From assembly GCA_016630955.3 (NCBI GenBank), contig CM049987.1, positions 1,116,001-1,180,000 of the forward strand: a DNA stretch of 64,000 nucleotides. Direction: 5' to 3'. Below, piece by piece: positions 56,093-64,000 of this stretch (position 1 is the first letter of the stretch; every line of letters begins with the position of its first letter). The notes under the pieces were generated by a model. The model had not been told where the DNA came from, made no database searches, and worked only from the letters and a program-made list of their open reading frames with translations. Source of the stretch: Didymella arachidicola. Its lineage: Eukaryota; Ascomycota; Dothideomycetes; Pleosporales; Didymellaceae. Position numbers and translations under genes: made by a program.

Positions 56093-57796
56093 ATGTATCG
56101 ACAGTTCCTGCGCAGCCCTATCCCTTCTGATCCGAACGAGCTTCGATACTGCGCTACATGCCGGTGTTCCCGCCCAGCGGCAGAGTTCTCTCGTCTCCGC
56201 AAGGTTTATAAGGGGTGCAACCAGTGCACAGCACTAGCAAAAGCACGACACCAGAAGAATGCTGCGGAAGCTGCCCAAAAATTCTCTCAACATGGCACAC
56301 CGGTGTGGCCCATAAATGGGTTGAGCAGTATCCAACAACAGGCAGGCCACCAGCTCCTTCAACTTCATCATGAATACCTCCAACGATAGCATCAGCGGCC
56401 GACCGCATCGCCACTGCAAGAAACACAGCATGATCCACGCATGGCATTTAACAATCATGTAGTCGATTCCAATACACATCGACCAACTACACATCGACCA
56501 ACACCCACGGGTGCGTGGGAAGAGTCATATCGTATCACTCACGAAACACAGAATCATTACACACAGGAAGCAAATTGGGATACCGAACAAGGTATGCGGT
56601 CTAATCGTGGATTGATGGACCCTGACTTCTATCGCAACATCTATGCTCCCAATGATATGATGCAGCATGAGCCTGTGAGCGGCCATACCTACTACAACCT
56701 TGAAGCCGACCTAGTTGGTGTGGCTGACCCCGACGAAACCGCCTTCTACACCCAGGAGTTTAATAGTTATCCAAGCCTATGGAGCGGATACGCTGCTGAT
56801 GAGCTTCCGACGCTTCCTGAAGCTGCTTTCTTGGACGAAGGCGAAGGTCTTGCCCCATCGCAACCGGTTTACCGGTCACATTCGATGTTTACAGGGGGTC
56901 CTAACGAGATGTCCATGCTGTCGGATTCTTTCTTGGACGGACTTTCTGCGTCGCAAGTGGAAGCACTTTCTGCTTACAATACATCACATTGCTCGGTCTA
57001 TGAACCGATGGATATCGCTATGGTGGATGCAGGCCCGTCATCCGTGCTAGCGGGTCCTTTTGATTACGTTGAACAAGGACCTACCGAGACAGTCACACAA
57101 GGGCACACTGGAGCTCCAGCACAGGCAGTTCGTAAATCATATCAGAAGGCTCAAACTGTCGACTTGACTGCCTATTTTGCTGACTTCTGTCTGACACAAG
57201 ATCTTCTAAACCAACCGTCGTCTGTCGAGCCTGAGCTTACCGGCGAGCTGCAGGCGAAGCGTCTAATCAACGAAATCGGACTCGCCTTCCGTCTTCTCGA
57301 ACTACACCAACGCTGGCGGAAGTGCATCGCCCTCAACCAGAAGCAGATCGGTAAGTGCATGCTGGAAGTTGAGCTCCTTGATCGCCTTGAAGAGCGATCC
57401 ATCATCGTTCCATGGGCCCCTTTTGAGAATTGGCTCTTCACATACCAAGCGCACAACGAAGATATTGTGGATCGCTACCAAGAGGCCCCAGAAACTGACT
57501 GGATTGCAATGCGTAGGCGTAGAGCAGAGGAGATCCGTATGATGAAGTCTCTCCTGGAAACCCTGGAGACTGATGTTTTGAAGCTGATTGAGGACAAGAA
57601 GGATTCCCTCACCAATCATTTCGTAGAGCTGACAGGCTAGGAGAATGTTCTTGTCATCAAGAAGGCATTTGACAAGCAGCTTCGAGTTATGAAGAAGCAA
57701 GTAGCTAAGGACTGCTACGACACCAAGCATCACGACAACGTCTTGTTCATTCTTGAAAAGGACAAGCACTCAGGTGTATATTTCCTGCGCACGTAA
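56093..57796 (+). pseudogene. Unknown zinc-ribbon-like gene crossed by two in-frame TAG codons
   Basis: One reading frame of 568 codons runs from ATG 56093 to TAA 57794-57796. It is interrupted only by TAG at 56387-56389 and TAG at 57638-57640. The first part (98 residues) has a CxxC..CxxC zinc-ribbon-like motif (YCATCRCSRPAAEF, KGCNQC). The central 400-residue part is acidic and aromatic, then helical (LNEIGLAFRLLELHQRWRKC-like). The last 51 residues are Lys-rich (KKAFDKQLRVMKKQVAKD). Coding-like sequence continues in the same frame past both TAGs with no frameshift. Options: two nonsense mutations, introns I could not define (the first TAG could be removed by a GTG..CAG segment, the second only by one of 18 bp), or stop-codon readthrough. 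No family recognised. Confidence 0.6.
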
Positions 57797-60075
57797 GGAT
57801 ACGAGAATGCAGGTCATGATCGTATGCATGTGCAGAGATAGGGTAGACGAACTGTGATTGTGATGATAATACGCGACCAACAGTAGACTACTTAATCAAG
57901 ATGACAGTATGTTCCACAGAATATCCATGCGCAACCATATTCTGACCCTGAGAAATAAACAAATGTCGCTGTTTCGATACATCAACAGTCACGAGACGAC
58001 TGTGTCACTGCGTGTGATGTCTTTGGGACCGCTACCTGGTGACCGTGCCTCCAGGGCCTACCACCACCAACTGTGTATATCTCATCTGAGCACGTTTACA
58101 CACCAAGATAGAAGCCCCATACCTCCACTTCAAGCGTAATAGACCCACTGACTCGCACTCCCACCCCGAGCCCGCCATTGACGGCGAGGCTTCACACGTA
58201 CCCCCCACATCGTCACGACAACACAGCCTCAACGCCGCCAAGGCCACAAGAAGGACCTTCACCGGTCCCCATCCCCAACGAGTACACCCATCTCGACGCG
58301 GACGTGCACCTCGAAAGTTAGTCGTGATCGGCAGACGTCATGCAGCCCTGCATCCTCCTCGCCAAAACGCTTCGCCTGAACATGTCCCCGCCTACGTTAC
58401 CAATGCTAATCCACCTTAAAGGGCTAGCGCTGATAGTAGGCCTACAAGATAGATCTATAGTATTTATGCAAAAGTGTAGATTTTATGCACGATTACTGTT
58501 CGCAACAAAGTTGTTTGTAGCCTTTGGATCTGCAGTGAATGTTGAAAGGTGATCGTCGTAGTGGAAAATTGTGCCGATCAAGCGCACTCGGCGCGACCCA
58601 GGAAGGTTCCAGTCGCGCCAGCCCTTGTGCTGATCGTCGTCAATCTGCTTTTGAGTTTCGTGTGCGCCGTGGGTTCACCTCGCGCCTGCGCTCTGTCGCC
58701 GACTCTGCTTCCATAGATCTGCAGCGCAGAAATGTCAGGGGAGCCCAGTGCGGCTCTGCGAGCGTTGCTTTTGGCATCTTACTTTTGCAATTCGTAAGGC
58801 TCCATTGCGTGACCGAAGCCTTGCAGGCGCTTGAAAAAACAGCATGGATTTAGAGGCTTCGAAAAGAAGCGCAGTTGTTTGTTTGAGCTATAACCCGGGA
58901 GGCTTAATGGGCACGCATGAAATCGCTCACCGGGTTCAGCACCCACGGCCTCGCACGGAGCACATGGCGTGGGATCCAAATGCTCGCATAACCAGAAGCA
59001 TCGCAGTTGCATGGACGTTGTCCAGATTTCGACACCGGGATCGTCAACACCAGCACGAGGGCCACGGCGAAAAGGTTTGCAACTCTGATCTGCACCAAAT
59101 ACTGCTACGGCTCGCGCGCAGCTTAGAACAACCACTCACAGCGAACGTGCATAGCAAAACGAATGAACATGCAAAGGAAAAGTTTCGCGAAACAACACTC
59201 CACCTCGATTCCAGCCCTACAACATCACAGCCTACCGCTCGATCCAGAGCAGCGGTCTGAAGGACGCTCTCCCGCGTTGCTAGCTCCGCCACGCGAAACT
59301 ATGCAATGCATGATATGTGGCCTACAGCCTAGAATGTGTGGCGCTACACATTTTCAGCTCTCCACAATACGCTAGTGGAGCGCGCGAAGCCAGGATGCGC
59401 GCATGCCGAGATAAGGTATCGAGCTTGCACTGGCTAACGCGGGTTCGAGCTGGGAAGACCCCTGGCCGTCGATACACCATTTGAACAACTTCAGACCGGC
59501 GTGCGCGGTGAGGCTGCTGGGTGTGTGAAGTATTGGACTAAGCGTCTCAAAGTAATCCGGGATGACTGGATGTCTGAGCAAGGCGTGTGAATTTGCGCCT
59601 GAACGGCATTGACGTGGCCAGAATAGAAGTGTGCAACGCGCTGCAGTATAGATGCTTGATTTCTATGGTGCCAGGACTATGACTCCTCAAATTAGAGAGA
59701 CATGCTCCGAAGGGTATAATGGGCGATGTGGCGTCCTATCGCCACAATGCAGTGTCACTTCCAGTGAGACTCCCAAACGCCCGCTATGCCAATGTCGCAC
59801 ATTGCGACAGAAAACCATGTCAGTTTGAGACTCGTATGCAGAGCCTGACAGAAAAGAAAAGGAATATCCAAGATAAGTGTATGATAGGTAAAGCTGTGTC
59901 ACTGTGCCATCCAGGTTGATGGTGACTTCAGTGCCGTGGCGCAAGTAAATGCTTTGTTCAGGTTATGACTTTTGGTATACCAAAAATCCCTTGTAGGCAG
60001 TACCCAGTAGAGTAGCCAGGAATCGGAGACGATAAATATTACATCGCGCTCGGCTAGCGCAGTGATGACCAATGT
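57797..60075. other. Gene-poor 2.3-kb stretch
   Basis: No gene supported. The longest frame (58844-59260, 138 codons, plus strand) overlaps minus-strand frames of similar length and lacks motifs. No tRNA or mobile element was recognised. Confidence 0.45.
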
Positions 60076-61400
60076 TCAGCGGCGGAAGATGTTCAGAAGA
60101 CTCTTGCGCTTAGGCATAGAGTGCTTTGCTGTTTTGCTCTCTGGGATGGGCGGAGGAACGAGGTTGGTGCTGCCTTTCCCAGCGAATTTCGAAATAATTG
60201 GCTCAGACTGTTTGTGGTTGATGGCCTTGCTAGCAGGCTGGGTGGAGGAGTTCTCCGGCAGGCCCTTCTCGTTGACTGCTATTCCGGAATCGAGTGGACC
60301 AGGGCTAGGAAGCGGAGGGGTGACTGTTCTTCCCTTGGTGTTAGCCTTGGAAGTCTTGCGAGAAAGCGTGATGCTACTCTTGGCCTTGGAGACACCAGAT
60401 CGGCGGGAACTCTTGGTCATGTTCCTCCTCATGCCTGTCTCCTCAGCCTGAGTGCGCTCAAGGTTCTCAATCTCGCCCAAGATGGTTACGCCATTCATGG
60501 CAAACGCCTCTTCCTGGATAGGGACAAATTTGAGAATGCCACGTTCGATCGGCACGCCTATCGACTCCGTCATGAAGGCTTGGATCATGGCGGCGTTGCG
60601 CTTGTTGAGGGTGGGCTGCAGCTGCACAGGCAACGCATTGATTGTGAGAACGTAGGTCGGTTCAAAACTACCGCCGAGCAGCAGACATGCTGAGTGGTTG
60701 ACTGTTATCATAATCGATGTCTCGGGCTTCTGATAACGAGTCGATAGATGGTGTGAGAGGTCTGTGACAAGGGTGTACTCGTCCTTGATCTGTGCGCCTA
60801 TTAGCATGCATAAACAGTGGACCATCGTGGATATTAGCAACCTACAATTACATTCGTCCTCAACTCTGCAACGATGGGTGCATCTTTGGTCACGCGGTCG
60901 CGAGCATTCGATGTTGTACCATCCCTGTAGGCGAACTGCTCTTCGTAGTACTGGGCGCGTTGGCGGGAGTAGGGGCGTGCTATGTTGGCACCCGCGGAAG
61001 CAGCAGGTCGCAATCTTGAATCGTCAAAGGCAGGTGCGTCGAGCACTGATCTCGGCGATGATGTGAAGGACAGCTGCGATGGCGATGTGAGTGCCTGGGT
61101 CTCGTTGGAAACGGGTGCGAGAAGGGTAGTTTCACCAGCCTGTTTGGGGAATTGGTTCGCATTGCCGTTCACATTCGATGCTGAATAGGTTGAGGTGGAC
61201 GAAGGACGCGACATCTTGGTACCAGTCGACGTCGAGTTGTTGACAGAGTGCGGCATGACAGGATAATGCAGGGATATAAAAGATCCCAAGGGTGTGACGG
61301 TGCCAGATGTTTGTTTGGTCGGTGAGTGCGCCGCAAATTCCTCAGGTGTATCCCTAGGGTTGGGACTCGCTAGATACGGATGGTCGAAAGGTTTGTGCAA
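60076..61400 (-). CDS. MIF/tautomerase-domain protein (5' end uncertain)
   Basis: Exons 61400-60846 and 60789-60076 are joined across a 56-bp intron. The N-terminal part (about 180 residues) is Ser/Thr/Pro-rich and disordered. The macrophage-migration-inhibitory-factor fold spans the splice: RTNVI joined to IKDEYTLVTDLSHHLSTRYQ, followed by ETSIMITVNHSACLLLGG, YVLTINALPVQLQPTLNKRN and IGVPIERGILKFVPI. The N-terminal catalytic Pro of true MIF tautomerases cannot be at the mature N-terminus here, because the domain is internal, so tautomerase activity is doubtful. A basic Ser/Lys/Pro tail follows. No ATG precedes the first coding block in frame; an acceptor-like CACAG near 61421 suggests a further 5' exon that I could not place. 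Confidence 0.75.
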
Positions 61401-64000
61401 CCAGGAGCGCAGGTCGCAGTTTGAGAGTGTTCTCTGTGCGTGATACGGATCCTACCAGAATTTGGTGGTCAGACGGCGACTACCGTACTCGCAGACACGA
61501 GGCCTGTGAGAGCAAAGCTGGCGGAGCGGAGTGATGATGTATGGATGGTATGCAAACCGAATGGTCAAGGGCGGACTGCAGTTATGTAAAGGTCTCGGTT
61601 GCGTGCACACCCCGCAGGAGAGCAAGAATGAACCAAAAGAGGGCAGGGACGGCGCTGGTGAGTGTTGCCGTAGCGCAACGGACTTGTGATATAGACCACA
61701 ACAGATCGCTGGTCCGGTCCCGGTACCAGAGCATTGCAGCCGCATTGGGAACGGCGAGCAGGGGTGTGTTTCCACCACGCGCCTTTCGCTTTCGAGACCT
61801 GCACAACTTGTGCTATGCCGCCGCATTCGTGTTGTGGCTTACCAGGGTTGTCAGCTACCTAACTGCCAGCGCTTCTCGGGCACCCCAGCTGCAGCGCTGG
61901 GCCATCGGCCACCGAATGAGATCAGCAACCTCAGATCGCCATCAGCCGCCATCAGCCGCCTTCAGATACGCCATCAGCATTCTGCCATTGCCAGCTGCGC
62001 AGCTGCAGCGTCGCTGACCGACGGCTTCCGCGGTTCGCCTGCGCGTGCGCTCGATATAGCTCTCCACTTGTCAAAGAAAAAGTCGAATCTCTGTACCGTT
62101 CAGCGGCACCTGCAGTCCCGCTTGCACTCTGCCTGCAGCGTAGTCCCACTCGCACTCTGCATGCAGCTTCACGTCCGACTTGAGATTTGGTTGACTTTTC
62201 GGAGCCACGCAACGCAATACACCGCTGGGGACCTCCTAGATTCGAACGAAGCCCCGGCGTGTCCATTCCTTCGTGCACCCCGCAAACTCCATGTCAGGAC
62301 TGCCCTGACTAGAATCGATGTATTCGTATTTGCCAACAGGGTCCAGAGGTCCCTTGAACTCAACCCGTTTGTGTGAGTGCTTTTGCTTGTTATGTGGTTG
62401 TCTTTCATGTCTGCCATCGTACACCACTGCCATCACAAATTTCATTACATTTAGGTCCGCCAGACTTGCACAGCATTGCGGGGCTGTCGCACTCCGTGAT
62501 CATTTCTCCAGATTGAGTGGTAGTACACGACTGTCAATCCGGCATCGAGCCGAAAATTGAGTTGCAAACAAGATCCATCACCGAGCTTGCTGCCGCCTGT
62601 GATGCCACAGCTCGACCACAAGGGAGCGCCTGTCTGTATTGAGGAAGGTTGCGACTCCGCATGCGTCATCATCAAGTGATGCCGCCATTGTAAGCATACA
62701 ACAGATCCATCAACTGGTGATCGTTCATTCATCTCGCGTCGAATGCAGGTACCAGTTCTTAACCCTCGTTGAAGGCCCCGACCACTACTGTCACGACTCA
62801 CGACGGAAGCTGGTGTGGACACTACTTGATCATTGACACACTCAAAGGGGATGCAGGAAGCAGGCCACAGTATTCCCGTGTATCGTTGCCGCTTAGCATG
62901 TCTTCATGGCCTTTGGGCTATCGTTGACCTGAATTAGTTCCTCGTGTTTGCACCCGCCCAAGTATCGATTCGACATTATCCTCCAATCTCGACGCAGGCC
63001 GTCAAGATAATAGAGGCAGGACGCCTTAGGTACCTACTGCTACCACATTAATCGTAGTGCCCCGGCGGCGTTCGTCGATTGTTGATCCCTCCATCTCAGG
63101 TGCTTTGTTCGTGTCACTGGGGCTGTAGTACAGAGTACGGCACAACGCATGTCAAACCCTTTGAAACGAATCTTGGGTGTGGGCGCCGCAGTGCAACCAC
63201 ACACGAAGAGTGACACCATGCTGGATCTGCAGACTGAGCACACACACTTACGTCGTTCCCCATCACGCAGCGATGGGACAGGCCTGTGAGTGGCGCCGTT
63301 ATTGAAAATGCCCGCCCAAGTACACCCGTTTGCGCCACAAGCGTACACGATCGAGCATCTGAGCATTTGTAATCTTGAAATTCGGCCACAAAAGCCTCAA
63401 AAGCATAGCTAGGCGCCAATGTCCGCGGGATAGCCCACGTATATGGTATCGATACATTCGTGACAGACGGCGGGCAAGCGTCATGAAAGCTTGACTGGTG
63501 CATCGAGAGCTGTAGTAACCTTCGAATGCGATCAGAATGTGCGATAATAGCGATGCGATAATAGCGACTAAGGAGGCTGTCCATCGCCCTGCAAGGGCAG
63601 ACTGGAAATACCAAATGGGCTGACTAAGGGCAACGTTCGTTGCCGACCTGTGACCCTCTCGAGATGGAATCCGAGATGGAGGCGGTGTCCAGGTTGCTGC
63701 TCCGCCCCAGATGTCTGCGGCAGTAGCGTCCGTTCTTCGTGAGGATCATATGATCCTGCGCCGAGGCATTTGACTTGGGTCTGCGATCCAGTGCGAGGAA
63801 CATGCGCCATGGGCCAAGTTAAGTGGGCGTGTGAAGCCTCGGCGCCGACAGAAGCGCAGCGAATTTTGCAACGCCCTAAGGCACATAGAACAGACGAACA
63901 GCTGTGCCAGACCAAGGCTAAGCATCGAACGTGGGAAAATGGTTGTTGATTTGTTCGGCAATGATGTGTGGGCGCGTCAATCCTGTGGCTGCATGCTGAA
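61401..64000. other. Right-end stretch without a supported gene
   Basis: It probably includes the 5' exon and promoter of the MIF-domain gene. Several 100-190-codon frames overlap on both strands with no recognisable domain, so none is annotated. A small GCCATCAGCC-type tandem repeat lies around 61937-61975. Confidence 0.45.

Noticed and set aside
62200..62290. GTTCGAATCT box resembling a tRNA T-loop on the minus strand
   Set aside because: The flanking bases do not form a T-stem, and no acceptor or D-arm partner was found.
61452..62376. Several 120-190-codon frames near the right end
   Set aside because: They overlap on both strands, are rich in Arg/Ser/Pro and show no domain.

Overview
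The window looks like nuclear DNA of a filamentous ascomycete (Pezizomycotina), probably a Dothideomycete. Introns are short (46-100 bp) with GT..AG ends and TACTAAC/CTAAC-like branch sites. Genes are densely packed. HET-domain, Zn2Cys6 and ankyrin-NLR proteins occur next to ordinary eukaryotic housekeeping genes (PRP18, SAP18, 40S ribosomal protein S5). The class-level placement is an inference from gene style, not from a search.

Left third (1 to about 23.3 kb): an accessory block with the gene set of a Starship giant transposon. At its right edge lies an 873-residue DUF3435 tyrosine recombinase (the 'captain' type), transcribed leftwards into the block. To its left are a DUF3723 protein, a RING-patatin phospholipase divergently transcribed from it, and a HET-NACHT-ankyrin NLR. 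These are families known as recurrent Starship cargo. The NLR is bracketed by a diverged inverted repeat pair (about 2409-3105 and 8450-9055). The outer ends of that pair carry the same terminal motif as a 919-bp element with perfect 136-bp inverted repeats at 10541-11459. A GPI-type cupredoxin gene and a partial unknown gene lie at the far left. I did not find the left end of the element. Its right end should lie between the captain start (22889) and the PRP18 stop codon (23579).

23.6-25.6 kb: two conserved genes, PRP18 (splicing) and SAP18 (histone deacetylase/ASAP complexes), share a 173-bp divergent promoter and probably mark the resident chromosome beside the insertion.

25.6-48 kb: a sparse region. 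It holds a C2H2 transcription factor, an apparently intact 2.1-kb pogo/Fot1-type transposon (35188-37287) with 44-bp inverted repeats and TA duplication, a secreted ferritin-like late-sexual-development protein, a Zn2Cys6 regulator, a DUF2306 membrane protein, a HET-domain gene with one in-frame stop, and a torulene-dioxygenase-like carotenoid oxygenase. Several kilobases show no convincing gene.

48-64 kb: a coiled-coil membrane-anchored unknown, rps5, a long coiled-coil protein, a MYND-like zinc-finger protein, an unknown gene whose reading frame is crossed by two TAG codons, and a MIF/tautomerase-domain protein. The last 2.6 kb show no supported gene.

Exon structures were built by hand: each splice pair was chosen so the frame is kept, and the summed exon lengths are multiples of three.
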